64,000 nt of DNA from Vigna angularis (Eukaryota; Streptophyta; Magnoliopsida; Fabales; Fabaceae), in assembly GCF_016808095.1 (NCBI RefSeq), contig NC_068976.1, positions 34,900,371 through 34,964,370 on the forward strand, written 5' to 3'. This document shows, one piece after another, positions 33,588 through 44,987 of the stretch. The stretch's first letter is position 1. Every line of letters begins with the position of its first letter. The notes under the pieces are model-generated. The model was given only the letters and a program-made list of their open reading frames with translations. It ran no database searches and was not told where the DNA came from. The translations under genes and the position numbers were made by a program.

Positions 33588-34822
33588 TATCATCACTTCA
33601 TCATGTGCACTATCAACATCATCAATTTCACTGTCTGACTCTGTTGACAAGCAGAATGCTCCCGAAGCAACAATGAAGTTGCATCAACAAGCTGTGCCAA
33701 GTCTGCAAGTATAGAAATCTCAACATTAGCATCAGTTCACCAGCAAAATGACTCTTACAACAGACATCTCCATACAACTGAAAGAATCAAGCAGACTTGA
33801 TATGCTGTCACACAACAGACATCTCCATACAACTGAAAGAGAAAACCATCATTTTGGTCTTTGAATTATAACACCTTAACTTAGCCTGGAATTAACAGAA
33901 CTCAAAAAAGGCACTAAAATATGGAATTAACAGACTGTAACATGTTAATATAACCTGATTAACCTCAATAAAAGAACACAAGACACTCCAAATGTTAATA
34001 TCTCCCATTTATTTCCCTTTAAACAAGAAAGGAAGAATTAAAGCTCAAAAGCAAAAACTGCACAAAACGAAAACCTTTAACATCAATAGCAATCGTATCT
34101 GATATATTCATATGCACAAGAAATACTTTCGTCGAATGCATATCCATCATATCTCTTAGGGTAAAGGGAAGTGATTTTCTAAAATGGAGAAATCCTTACT
34201 TGAATCTGGATTAGCCGACAATTGCATACTGATTAATAGTTATATCCTTTTGGCTCTCTGATGCTCTCTAGCCTCCAATTCACTATAAAACTGTGGGAAG
34301 TGAGTGCTTGCAAACTTTTCTTTTCCATTCTCTTACAGAGATTAACTTAACCACTGCAGGGCATTTTACATGAGTACTAATTTCATCGCTGAAATTAATG
34401 GAGAGCGAAAACTCTTGGAAGCAGCCTTATCAATTGTTCAAATAAAGATATTCGAATTCCCAATTTGCAAGTAAAGATGATGTGAAGAACCAAGGATAAA
34501 AAAGTTATAGCCAGCAATGTCCAGATTAAGAACTTGAAAAATTCGCATTTACAAGTAAATATGACGCATGCATATTGCTAGTGAATTCTGGAAATGATTA
34601 AAGCTTATTACTGGACATACAAATATATTTACTTGTAAATTAAATAACAGCATTTGGAGAATAAACGAGTTTTGTAAATCAAATTCAATACAAGTCTCCA
34701 GATTTCTAGGACTTTCTTTTGGAACAAAAACATCAAATATGAAAACCAAACAGTGAAAGCCAGTATTGAGCATTTGTGTACCGTCTCCAAGACAAAACAA
34801 CATGAAAAACAAAGCATTAAGG
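33588..34822. other. hAT 3' non-coding region
   Basis: Downstream of the transposase in its own orientation. No gene. A minus-strand stretch at 33715-33597 after a TTGCAG acceptor has a short open frame (LAQLVDATSLLLREH) that might be an old 3' exon, but this is not supported further. Confidence 0.4.
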
Positions 34823-34932
34823 TTATAGTCTTACCCACATGTACTTTAGATAACTAACAAATTGTGGCAAAGCTTCAATCATCCAAATTAATAGCAGCAC
34901 TGAAGGTCCCACTTCATCTTGAGAGGTTATCT
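34823..34932 (-). other. Possible alternative 3' exon of the hAT transposase
   Basis: The transposase frame passes a good donor, CAAG/GTGAGA (exon side 35019). Minus-strand TTTTTGTAG at about 34933-34941 is a good acceptor. Splicing would replace the last residues GEII with EITSQDEVGPS and about 25 more before TAA at 34825-34823. A +1 frame over the same exon gives SAAINLDD and a stop, so a small indel may have occurred. Splicing is inferred only. Confidence 0.3.
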
Positions 34933-35004
34933 CTACAAAAATAAAATAAAATATTTCATAAATTTTGAACACTTAAAATATAAATTAAAAAATATATAAG
35001 TTTG

Positions 35005-37002
35005 TCATATAATCTCACCTTGCTCAAATTTATCAAGTTCTTTAGGATCCTCATCAAAAAGTATAGAGAAAGGTGTTCCTTTTAACCAATCTTGTGTACA
35101 AACAAGCACTTCCACTATTTTAGGCGTTAGGCAACTACGATAAGGACTAACCACTCTTCCTCCTGTACTGAATGCACACTCTGATGCTACGGTAGAGATA
35201 GGAATGGCTAACACCTCTCGAGCCATGTTCGCAAGGATAGGAAATCTAGTTGAGTTGACTTTCCACCAATGTAAAATATCAAACTCAACTGACTTTATAT
35301 AAGGTTCAGGATCCTCTCGCAAATATTTATCAAGCTCTGATATGTAATCAAATCTACGTCCTGTAGCTCTTAGGTAGAAACTCATGCCATGAGGATCATC
35401 ATCATCATCATCTAGTTGAGATTCTTGTTGGCTACTTTGAGAACCTTCCTCAATACCTTGATATTGTTCATAAAGTGATTTTAAGGATGACAATAATTTT
35501 AATTTCAATCCACTAGCCATACTAGATTCAAATAGGTAGTCAATGAAGTAATTAACAAAATCCAACTTACTCCTAGGGTCAAGCACAACAGCAATCAATA
35601 ATAAAATATTAATTCCATTAGGATTTCCCCAATATTTTTCATACTTGCCCTTCATCCTCATTGCCATCAATTTTATGCTCACATCACTACTATCAGAATA
35701 TTGTCGAATTCTTTTACCAATTCCAAACACCTCCTTCATATACATATGACTGGTGACATAAGAAGAACCAGAAATGCGTAGGGTAGAGTCATAAAACATC
35801 TTTAAAAATGGTAGAATAGACCTCGCATATTCCCAATCCTCTTCTAATGGCACACCACCATTACTTTTGGCCATTTCAATACCAAATTTCTTATCTTGCA
35901 TATCTAGCAAGACAAAGGCATCTTTGTACTTCATGCTTGCCTCTAACATTAAGTAAGTTGAATTCCACCTGGTTTCAACATCAAGACAAACAATACCTTT
36001 ATAAGAAATTCCCTCTTGTTCAACACATGCCTTGAATCTAGCAAATCTAGCGGGAGAAGATTTTACATATTTAACTGCACTTCGGATTTTTGAAATCGAA
36101 TCTTTGATCTCTTTTAAGCCCTCCTTCACAATCAAACTCAATATATGAGCACAGCAACGCATATGAACATATTCTCCCTTTAATACAAGACAATTCCATG
36201 ATAACATCCTTCTTTTGAGGTACTGGACCCCAACATCATTTGCCGTAGCATTATCCACGGTGATACTAAGGACTCGCTTCAACTCCCAATTATTCAAACA
36301 AGCCTCAACATGTTTAGCAATGAGCTCCCCTGAATGTCCCGTTGTTTGAGAAAAGTTCAAAATTTTCTTTTGAAGTTTCCAATCATTATCAATAAAGTGA
36401 GCTGTTAAACTCATGTAATTTAGGTTTTGGATTGAAGTCCATGTGTCTGTAGTTAAATAAACCCTCTCACACTGCTTTGACATAAACATTTTCAACTTTG
36501 CTTTTTCCTCTTCATAGAGTTCCCACATTTCACGCCTCAATGTAGTGCGGGATGGGACTTCAAATCGTGGTTGCAAGGACCATACAAAGTCACGGAAGTC
36601 CTCATTTTCCACAAATCGAAAAGGAAGCTCGGACTTCACAAACATCTTCACCAACTTCATTCGAGATGCATTTTGGTCAAATTTAGAAATAGTTGGTGAA
36701 GGGCTAACACTAACTTCTGTAGTTGATGATAAAAGCTTTTGCCTTTTGAATGCTTCTCTATTAGGATTTCCTTTGCATCTCTTCAAATGATTCCTCATCC
36801 CGCTTGTTCCACCCGAATATTTAATCAAATCACCACAATAATTGCATTTAGCCTTCTTCTCAGAATAAGGTTCTTGTTTAGTAAAATGTCCCCACACATC
36901 TGATCGACCTTTACTATTCTCAATTGACGATGAATCGATACAAGGAGGTAAATGATCCATTCTAGAAGTATTTGGTGTGAGGGTTTCTACCGTTTCTGAC
37001 AT
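35005..37002 (-). CDS. hAT transposase, BED zinc finger (RICESLEEPER-like), 665 residues
   Basis: The enzyme would cut and rejoin the element's ends in the nucleus. Domains in order: BED finger (about residues 34-80, with C53, C56, H72 and C76); linker; RNase H-like catalytic core with TTDTWTS (D186) and ITVDNA (D250); the conserved RWNST at 345-349; an Asp tract (531-536); and a C-terminal hAT dimerisation region (about 575-645) with WW at 579-580, SECAFSTGGR (E608) and a CTQDWLKG end. D186, D250 and E608 fit the hAT D-D-E triad known from Hermes. Length is normal for the family and there is no stop or frameshift, so it may still encode protein. The start is the first ATG and matches family starts. 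The nested gypsy block lies 1.85 kb upstream and likely cuts it from its promoter. Domesticated relatives (DAYSLEEPER, RICESLEEPER) exist, but the intact ends and TSD here mark a transposon. Confidence 0.93.
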   Translation of the reverse strand: MSETVETLTPNTSRMDHLPPCIDSSSIENSKGRSDVWGHFTKQEPYSEKKAKCNYCGDLIKYSGGTSGMRNHLKRCKGNPNREAFKRQKLLSSTTEVSVSPSPTISKFDQNASRMKLVKMFVKSELPFRFVENEDFRDFVWSLQPRFEVPSRTTLRREMWELYEEEKAKLKMFMSKQCERVYLTTDTWTSIQNLNYMSLTAHFIDNDWKLQKKILNFSQTTGHSGELIAKHVEACLNNWELKRVLSITVDNATANDVGVQYLKRRMLSWNCLVLKGEYVHMRCCAHILSLIVKEGLKEIKDSISKIRSAVKYVKSSPARFARFKACVEQEGISYKGIVCLDVETRWNSTYLMLEASMKYKDAFVLLDMQDKKFGIEMAKSNGGVPLEEDWEYARSILPFLKMFYDSTLRISGSSYVTSHMYMKEVFGIGKRIRQYSDSSDVSIKLMAMRMKGKYEKYWGNPNGINILLLIAVVLDPRSKLDFVNYFIDYLFESSMASGLKLKLLSSLKSLYEQYQGIEEGSQSSQQESQLDDDDDDPHGMSFYLRATGRRFDYISELDKYLREDPEPYIKSVEFDILHWWKVNSTRFPILANMAREVLAIPISTVASECAFSTGGRVVSPYRSCLTPKIVEVLVCTQDWLKGTPFSILFDEDPKELDKFEQGEII

Positions 37003-38855
37003 TCACGTCACTACATTAATTAAGAGTTCAAATTACTATCTATGATTTAATGGTCTAATCTTTTAAAACTAAAAATATATGAAGAAGTGCAGGTTATCAA
37101 CTATCAGAATCATCTAAGAAATTCAAGCATAAAATCTAAAAGCACATCTTAAAACCTATATTATCAACTGTCAGAATCATCTATCTAAACTAACCCAGCT
37201 ACGAATATGACCACTAAATGTCGTACGACATCATCGTATTCATTAAATTGGTTCATCATCCCTCCGTATAAAGATTCTTGGGATCGCAGCATATCACGTG
37301 ACTTAGTTTGACCTTTCATGAAAATGTACAGTGATGATCCCTAATAATGTAGGAAAAGATTTAATTGGAATCAGCTAGAAGAATAAAATTATGAATGCAA
37401 ATAAGGCCTTAAACTCTGCTTCCAATGGAGGTAATTGGAATCATCAAGTTTTTCTGCTATGGAAGTCATAAAAAACTGGGAAACAGATGGGTGTGAGCTT
37501 GAATTGACCATTGCAGATCAAATTCTAGCCATATCAGAAAATGATATGAAGAGAAGATAAGAAGATAAACAAAGACTGATCTTGTATATTATTTCACTTG
37601 ACTAGAAACAGAGAATACAAGCCTAGTACATATAGGCACTAAACTGTACAAGATACAAAAGACAGAAAACTAACATCCAGTTGAATAATGGTTTTGCATC
37701 AATATCTTTAATAGACAGCAATGAAGCATAACAGGCAAAAGAATATACTAAGGCCATGAGATATGTCTTGATGTCAACTTTGACTCAACAATATCTTTAA
37801 TAGACAGCAATGTAAAGGGATGTATTGAAGGTCAGATAACAGATGTAAATGGTAGTCCCTAAACAATAAAGACATCAACTGCACAAACTTTAGTGAGTTA
37901 TTTGCCGATGAGCTTATAGTGAATAGATCCTGGACATTTATATATTCAGAATATTTAGAGTCCGTGCATAAAATTCAAATACAGTCTTTAATTATTGCAA
38001 TAATCTAAAATGAATGTAAGGACTGTAGAAATGAGTTTACACCACAATATATACCTTAATCCAATTAAAATGAAGATATTGTGGTAAGTTTTAAGTAGGC
38101 AGCGTTAGGTAAACATATTCTATCTTTGGTGTATTCTAAAATAAAAAACAAAACACAATGTTGTGTTGAGAAGTGGCATATTTTTATTCAATAAAAAGGA
38201 GAGCAACCAAAGATAAAAACCTACTCTAGCACTATGTCTTAATTAAAGGTTTTCAATGTCAATCAAAGATCATTACTATGACCCATCAATCAGAAACAAC
38301 TGTTCTGCACTAATATGCTAAGTTATGTTTCTTTTCATCAATTGTTTAATGAACATTTATAATTCAAATATATCCTCTCTGATGAATACGAGAGCCAAAT
38401 TCATATTTAAATACCCCTCACTATTCAGAGAGTACAGTTTGAATTGCTTCACAACCAAGCGCACCCCCATCCTCTTAACACGAACCAACGTCCATAAGCA
38501 ATTAATAATTCCTTATACTTGCTCCCTCTCTCTCTCTCATTCCACACCAAAACGTACTAGTAGATTTCCCCAGTTTCCAAGTTTTAATAGGCAAGAAGTG
38601 CACCAACACACCTCTGTTTTAATTTACCAGAAAAGTTAATATTAATATGACCCTATTAACCATAAGAACATTACAGGTGAAAAAAAATGTGGCTTCATAA
38701 AAAACATTTATACACAAAGAAATAACAAATTCGTTAAGAAAGCAAAGAGAAAAAATAAATATGATACTCATAGTTAACATTCCTGCGTAGAAAATGTAGA
38801 AAATAAGGCTTAAAGTAGAAAAATCAAATAATGGAGCAATGTCACTCACAGTTTT
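37003..38855. other. hAT 5' region left of the nested gypsy block
   Basis: Upstream of the transposase start: no further coding exon recognised. It is moderately AT-rich, and frames at 38325-38849 look like chance. It may hold 5' UTR sequence. It ends at the GTTTT target copy (38851-38855). Confidence 0.45.
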
Positions 38856-38928
38856 TGTAACATCCCAAAAATTATACAGTCATCAACTATATAATAGAAT
38901 ATTAACATAGATTAATATGACAAAACAG
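38856..38928 (-). mobile_element. LTR-e: terminal 73 bp of the 3' LTR
   Basis: Identical in layout to the first 73 plus-strand bases of LTR-d. It is joined at a CAG shared with gag (38926-38928), so the rest of this LTR and the pol before it were deleted. The outer end keeps the TSD. Confidence 0.85.
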
Positions 38929-39112
38929 AGTTGGCGCGAGCGACCTCCAAGCTCTGTAAAGCGTTCTGGTTCTGTTGCATCAAAGTAGCATTCTGCTCCA
39001 TCAGAGTGACATTTTGTTGTTGCAATCTATCAATTACCGTTTCCAACAACCTAGCGTTGTTGGACGCATCAGGCTCGTTTGGCTGTGGGGGAGGAGGAAG
39101 TCTAGGAGCCAT
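38926..39112 (-). pseudogene. gypsy gag stub
   Basis: Starts MAPRLPPPPQPNEPDA and keeps the Gln/Asn-rich coiled-coil segment (about residues 25-55). After LEVARANS it runs into LTR-e and stops at 38912. Compared with the other copies it carries Ala to Val in LEAARANS. Only about 60 of about 490 residues remain. Confidence 0.85.
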
Positions 39113-39247
39113 TTGTTCTCTGGAACAGAGAAAACGAGCGTTAGTTACGTTCAAAGAGTTTGAAAAATAACTCATTAAACACATATCAAGCACACATCAA
39201 AACACAGTGCACTCATAACCTACAATGTCCTTTAAGAGAACAAAACT

Positions 39248-39259
39248 GCTCTGATACCA
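39248..39259 (-). other. Primer-binding site after LTR-d
   Basis: TGGTATCAGAGC (minus strand), complementary to the 3' end of initiator tRNA-Met, four bases after the LTR end. Same sites at 46587-46598 and 50553-50564. Confidence 0.85.
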
Positions 39260-39263
39260 ATAA

Positions 39264-41846
39264 TGTAACATCCCAAAAATTATACAGTCATCAACTATAT
39301 AATAGAATATTAACATATATTAATATGACAAAACAGTTTTACAAAATAAAAGGGACCGGGTTCACAATTTGGCCGAACGACCTTACATAGGTACAGATAA
39401 ACGTACGAGCGTTCAGTATAATTAAGAACGAACGGTTTACAAAACTAAATACCGAACGTTCAACTACACAACTATAGCAAAAGGGCGCTCGTTCTAAAAC
39501 GGCCTGCTAATCCAACTAAGCTAACAGCTCACCGAACGTCCTTCTGTTCGACCTTCACTTCAACCTCTACAAGATTCTCATCAGCAATGAATTCTTCTTC
39601 AAGTGTTTCTTCCAGAGATGCATCTCCCTCTGCTCACATCCACACGGATGATCATTGCAAGGACAAGACGAACGTACAGATACAGACAACACAAAGGAAA
39701 CGCAAGGGTAAGCTTATTGAATTTAATTCGAGTAATATCAAGCATTTCATACATATCAAGCACGTCAAATAATTACAACACATACATTCAACTCATTCAT
39801 TAACTCAATCAAATTCCTGATACTAGACTGATTGTCCGAACTGTATGAATTCTGTGTAGCTACGACGTCCGTGCACCCAGGTGGGATAGTTGGAATACTC
39901 GTCAGCAGCCACCTGAGGTTAGTCCGTTCTGTCCAAGTTACAGTTATGGACTAAGACCTCCTGCCATTCCCACACATGACATACTCCTCTCTACTTGAGA
40001 ACGAGCACTCACGGAATATCAGGATGACCCGCCAGCTAAGCTTACCACATTCATACTTTACAAATCTCAATTTCCATTCAAGAGTCGTTCCTCCCTGGAA
40101 CGCTCGTTCAAAATCCACAATCATAGTTTCATCTCTTATACCGTTCGCACATTGTAATCTTCCTTCTAAATCACATTTTCATTCTTTGTTCCACTTCCAT
40201 AAAAGGACGAGCGTTCAATCCTCTTCATAATGAGGACGAACGTCAAGAGCGAGACAGAAAGATCTTCTTTTCCAAAGGGATAAGGCTGACACTTCATGAT
40301 GAACGTTATTAAAATTTGAATCAGTTAAGTGAACTGACTCTAGATCAATTCAACTTATACTTCGAATAATTCAAAAATCAAGATTCAGAGTCAATCCAAC
40401 TGAATGAAGATACAAAAGACGAGTGCTAAATGTACTAAGTACAATTTAGTTAGAATAAACCGACTGCCAGTAAATGACCGGACGAGGTACGCGAATTCAC
40501 TGAAGTTTAGGACGAACGCTATTTACTTTTTGGACGAACGCTTATGGGAATTCAGGACGAACGCTATTTCAGCTCGTTGATAAAGAACGAACGTTCGGTA
40601 TAGGACCGAGCGCTACTTATCACTTACGCTTTGGGACGAGCGTTAGGTATAAGACCGAGCGCTACTTATCACGTACGCTTTGGGACGTACGTCTATGGGT
40701 CGAGACCATTTGCTGATTTAAAATCATAGAAATAGGATTTTATATAAGTTGTAATGGTGAAGTTATGTTTTTGACAATATGACTAAGTGTCTGAAGGTGT
40801 ATTCTCAAGCTTCTCAAATCCTCACACAACACTCAGGATATCTACGTTTGGCCGAACGCTCAAACGTAAAGTTATTTATAAGAGGGCGTTCGTCCTCAAA
40901 TAGAATCCTTTCCAAATGAAAGGGTTCGACTATTTCAAAGAATTTACTGAGAATACCGAACGGTCAAAGACCGTTTCGATAACGAACGTTCCATATCATA
41001 TGAGAATTTATATTCAAAGTTTCATTTACATCAAATACATTTTCTCAGTATATACTTTCATGCATTCATCTCATCATACAGCTCATATTTCAGTTTAATC
41101 AAACCATAAAACATTTCATCATTTCCATACATCAATTCAGGATCATACTCATATGCCAAACATCCAATATCATAAATCATACTTCAAACAACACATAACG
41201 CACATGCAGTACAGTAAAATCATAAGAATTAAATCTAATAAGCTTCCCTTACCCGGATCAGTAGTGATCGTTCTAAAATGAGTGGTCTTGGCTTGTCCAA
41301 ATATGGTTCTATCAACTTTTCTCTTGAGCTCTTCACTAAAACTAAAAGAAACACAAAGAGCTCAGTTTAAACCCATGCATGCAGATGGAACTGGTTTGCA
41401 GGAAATCCAGAAACGAGCGTCCAAGTGGAAACTTACCAGAACTGGAAGTTGTTCGGTCCAATATGAAGCTCACGGTGCAGGGAACGTTCCTACGGTGCTG
41501 AAACGTGAACGGAGAAAAGGGTGGTAAGTTGCAGAAGAGAGAAGGAGAAGGGTTCTAGAGAGAAGGGGGAGAAATGGAGATTCTGAGTTTGGAAGGGGAG
41601 AAGGTGCGCGTGAGAGAGAGTGGGAGATTTTTCCAGAAATTCACTTTTGTTCAAATCCCACTGTCAGATGGACGAGCGTCCCTCTCGTCGACACTTGCAC
41701 CCCACCACTGACTTCAGAAGTTTCCAATTTGACAAGTGGCGCGCATGCATAGATCGGTGGTGGATTTTTAATGCACTGAACGCGTGGCATGGAGCATTAA
41801 TGGAAGCAGAGAGGTGATTCAGCACAGTAATAAATGAGACGTGACA
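39264..41846 (-). mobile_element. LTR-d, 2583 bp
   Basis: Full LTR with plus-strand ends TGTAACATCCC and GAGACGTGACA, a polypurine tract beside 41847 and a primer site beside 39263. By eye it differs from LTR-c at eleven or more positions, several of them CpG transitions. It contains many CGAACG/CGAGCG words and a 49-bp tandem pair (40597-40694). All small frames inside recur identically in LTR-b and LTR-c and are not genes. Confidence 0.92.
40597..40694. repeat. 49-bp tandem pair inside the gypsy LTR
   Basis: Two units of GGTATAxGACCGAGCGCTAC, TTATCAC and TACGCTTTGGGACG. The same pair recurs in LTR-c and LTR-b. It lies within a 200-bp stretch crowded with GGACGAACGCT-type words. Confidence 0.8.
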
Positions 41847-41857
41847 ATCCCCCTAAC
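41847..41857 (-). other. Polypurine tract beside LTR-d
   Basis: Minus-strand AGTTAGGGGGAT directly before the 3' LTR start, repeated beside LTR-c (49186-49196) and LTR-b (53152-53162). It primes plus-strand DNA synthesis in LTR elements. Confidence 0.75.
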
Positions 41858-41881
41858 TACAAAAATTTTCGTCCTCGAAAA

Positions 41882-42766
41882 TTAATACTTACCCGGAAAT
41901 AGACTAGGGTACAAGTCCTTCATGGCCTCTTCCACTTCCCAGGTAGAGTCGCCCGTCTTTTCGTCCCATACAACTTTCACCAAACGAACGTCCTTTCCCT
42001 TGTATAACTTGGTGCGAACGTCTTCCACACGAACCGGCTTCATTTCCAACGTTCGGTCTTGACGAAGACGAACGTCCTCTAGTTCCAATACGTGCGAGGG
42101 ATCTGCTATGTATTTCCGGAGTTGAGACACGTGAAACACCGGATGAAGGTTGGACAATTGAGGAGGCAATGCTAGCTCGTAAGCAACTGATCCAATCCTC
42201 CTTAAAATCTGATACGGCCCTATGAACTTGGGAGATAATTTCTTGGATCGCAACGCTCGGCCTACTCCAGTAATTGGATTCAGCCGAAGGAAAATGTGAT
42301 CGCCAGCCTTGAACTCTAATGACCTTCTTCTTTTATCTGCATATGACTTCTGCCTGCTTCTAGACATCTTCAGCCTCTCCTGAATTAACTTCACCTTTTC
42401 AGTCGTTTGTTGAATAAGCTCCGGTCCCGTTAATACATTCTCTCCTTCTTGAAACCAGCAAAGTGGGGTGCGGCATTTACGTCCGTACAGAGCTTCGAAG
42501 GGAGCCATTCCAATGCTAGACTGGAAGCTGTTGTTGTAGGTGAATTCCACCAGAGGCAAGACTTCATCCCACACGCCCATGTGATCAAGCACGCACGTTC
42601 TCAATAAGTCTTCGAGCGTCTGGATGGTTCTCTCAGATTGACCATCCGTCTGCGGATGGTACGCTGAACTCATTTGGAGTTTGCTGCCCAGTTCACCTTG
42701 CAGAGATTGCCAAAACCGAGGTAAATCTTGTGTCTCGGTCAGAGATGATGCTGGATGGCACTCCAT
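41882..42766 (-). CDS. gypsy integrase C-terminal and chromo-like tail segment
   Basis: Past the frameshift the frame resumes: [20 protein letters not shown], then [12 protein letters not shown] (core Glu), [24 protein letters not shown] and [16 protein letters not shown], then [13 protein letters not shown]. The tail [20 protein letters not shown] and YPSLFPGKY has the chromodomain-type WE-E-YP-LF pattern that chromoviruses use to choose chromatin targets. The stop is 35 bp from the LTR, at the polypurine tract. Confidence 0.88.
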   Translation of the reverse strand: MECHPASSLTETQDLPRFWQSLQGELGSKLQMSSAYHPQTDGQSERTIQTLEDLLRTCVLDHMGVWDEVLPLVEFTYNNSFQSSIGMAPFEALYGRKCRTPLCWFQEGENVLTGPELIQQTTEKVKLIQERLKMSRSRQKSYADKRRRSLEFKAGDHIFLRLNPITGVGRALRSKKLSPKFIGPYQILRRIGSVAYELALPPQLSNLHPVFHVSQLRKYIADPSHVLELEDVRLRQDRTLEMKPVRVEDVRTKLYKGKDVRLVKVVWDEKTGDSTWEVEEAMKDLYPSLFPGKY

Positions 42767-43835
42767 GTAGACGAACGATCTCCTTGATGTAAAGCTTTGC
42801 CAAATTAGTCAATGACATCTTCAAGTTAACCGCTAGGAAGTGAGCACTCTTCGTTAGACGATCCACTATCACCCAAATGGAATCGTGATTCTTGACCGTG
42901 CGAGGCAAGTGAGTCACGAAGTCAATTGAAATGTTGTCCCACTTCCATTCGGGAATTTCCAGAGGTTGCAGTAGGACGCCCGGTCTTTGATATTCAGCTT
43001 TCGCTCGTTGACAAGTTAAGCATGACGCCACGAAGCGAGCGACATCACTCTTCATCCCCGGCCACCAAAACGACTTCCTGAGGTCTTGGTACATCTTAGT
43101 CATGCCAGGGTGCATGCTAAGACGGCTGGGATGACCTTCCTCCAGAATAATTCTCTTCAGCTCGCCATCATTCGGAACGCACGTCCTATCCATGTAGCGT
43201 AAAAGACCGTCCGTCCCGGTGTTGAAATGCTTAGCTTTATCTGTACCGAGCGCGTTTAAGATCAACACCAAATCTTCGTCCTCCCTTTGCTTCATCCTGA
43301 TCCGGTCGAACACTTCACTTGCTATCCTGAGGTTGCAGCATTTAATACTGTTCGGCTCCAACTCGAACTGCAACCTTAGGTCTCTAAAATTCTCCACCAA
43401 GCTCAATTCTCTAACCATCATGGACGAGACATGCACCACCTTCCTGCTCAACGCATCTGCTACCACGTTCGCTTTGCCAGGATGATAAAGTAGCTCGAAG
43501 TCATAGTCCTTCAAAAATTCAAGCCACCTCCGCTGCCTCATATTCAACTCCTTCTGATCAAAGAGGTACTTGAGACTCTTATGATCGCTGAAGACTTGGA
43601 AAACTGATCCATACAAATAGTGCCTCCAAATCTTCAGAGCAAAGACGACCGCTGCCAACTTCAGGTCGTGCGTTGGATAATTCCTCTCATGTATTTTTAG
43701 CTGACGTGAAGCGTACGCCACCGCTCGTTTGTCTTGCATCAATACACAGCCCAAACCTTGTAGAGACGCATCACAGTAGACTTCAAAAGGTCTGGCCGTG
43801 TCCGGAATCACCAAAACTGGGGCGCTCGTCAACTT
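42718..43835 (-). CDS. gypsy RNase H and integrase N-terminal/core segment
   Basis: RNase H ([18 protein letters not shown], ... [12 protein letters not shown], ... [10 protein letters not shown]) is followed by the integrase zinc-binding region ([20 protein letters not shown] then CLTCQRAK) and the first core Asp blocks ([12 protein letters not shown], then [10 protein letters not shown]). The frame is then lost at a 2-bp deletion near 42720. The homologous copy at 53187-55019 is open through this point. Confidence 0.88.
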
Positions 43836-44987
43836 CTACTTCAATTCTTGGAAGCTAGATTCACACCGATCGGTCCAAGCGAACGGGTGATCTTTCCTGG
43901 TCAGCTGTGTCAACGGTGCCACTATCTTCAAAAATCCTTCTATGAAACGCCTGTAGTAGCCCGCCAATCCCACAAAACTTCTCACTTCAGTGACCGAGCG
44001 CGGACTCTCCCAATCCAACACCGCTCGTACCTTAGCCGGATCCACTGAAATCCCACCAGGGGATACAACGTGACCCAAGAACTGCACTTCTTTCATCCAA
44101 AACTCGCACTTAGACAATTTAGCGTACAGTTCTTTTTCTCTCAAAACTCCAAGTACCAATCTCAAATGCTCTTCATGCTCTTCACAACTCTTGGAGTAGA
44201 TGAGAATATCGTCAATGAATACCACCACGAACTTGTCCAAATACGGCCTGAAGATTCTGTTCATGTAGTCCATGAAAACTGCTGGAGCGTTCGTAACACC
44301 GAACGACATCACCACATACTCATAATGTCCATAACGTGAACGGAAGGCCGTCTTTTGAATATCTCCCTCCTTAACTCTAATTTGGTGATAGCCCGATCTT
44401 AAGTCTATCTTAGAGAACACGCTCGCTCCATGCAATTGGTCCAACAAGTCGTCAATCCGAGGCAGTGGGTATTTGTTCTTGATGGTCAGCTTATTCAATT
44501 GCTTATAGTCAATGCAGAGGCGAGAGCTGCCATCCTTCTTCTTCACTAACAGTACGGGCGCTCCCCAAGGTGAGACGTTCGGTCTAATAAATCTTTTGTC
44601 CATCAAATCTTCAATTTGCTGCTTAAGTTCAGCCAACTCAGCTGGTGCCATTCGGTAAGGTTGAACGGAAATAGGCGCTGCTGTAGTCACCAAATCAATC
44701 GTGAATTCCACTTCACGAACGGGAGGCAATCCTGGCACTTCATCCGGAAAGACGTCCGGGAATTCGTCCACAACCGATCGTCCTCCACTGTGCTTGTTGT
44801 TGGACGATCGCTCAAAATTTATATCTCCAACCCCCCTGTCTTCGTGCGTCATTATCAAAAAACAGCTAGCTCCCTCCATGATATCTTCTTTCAATTGCCC
44901 GAGTGTTACTCCTAATTCCTCTTCATCTTCTTCAGGAAAATTTAATTCCTTGGCTCCACAATCTATGAGAATGTGATTGGTAGTCAG
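43836..44987 (-). CDS. gypsy reverse transcriptase segment
   Basis: Continues the Gag frame after the nonsense codon. It has the Ty3-type connection [15 protein letters not shown], the finger/palm region ([39 protein letters not shown]), [15 protein letters not shown], the catalytic [11 protein letters not shown], then FLGHVVS and the thumb ([10 protein letters not shown]). It ends at a TAG after FQELK, just before RNase H. Reverse transcription would occur in cytoplasmic particles. Confidence 0.9.
   Translation of the reverse strand: MTTNHILIDCGAKELNFPEEDEEELGVTLGQLKEDIMEGASCFLIMTHEDRGVGDINFERSSNNKHSGGRSVVDEFPDVFPDEVPGLPPVREVEFTIDLVTTAAPISVQPYRMAPAELAELKQQIEDLMDKRFIRPNVSPWGAPVLLVKKKDGSSRLCIDYKQLNKLTIKNKYPLPRIDDLLDQLHGASVFSKIDLRSGYHQIRVKEGDIQKTAFRSRYGHYEYVVMSFGVTNAPAVFMDYMNRIFRPYLDKFVVVFIDDILIYSKSCEEHEEHLRLVLGVLREKELYAKLSKCEFWMKEVQFLGHVVSPGGISVDPAKVRAVLDWESPRSVTEVRSFVGLAGYYRRFIEGFLKIVAPLTQLTRKDHPFAWTDRCESSFQELK

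Noticed and set aside
40490..40700. CRISPR-like array suggested by the repeated CGAACG words
   Set aside because: Spacing is irregular, units are degenerate, and the host is a plant nuclear genome; this is LTR sequence.
41282..41817. Short plus-strand frames (60-81 codons) repeated at 48621-49156 and 52587-53122
   Set aside because: They lie inside identical LTR copies, antisense to the element, have no family resemblance and owe their conservation to the recent age of the LTRs.
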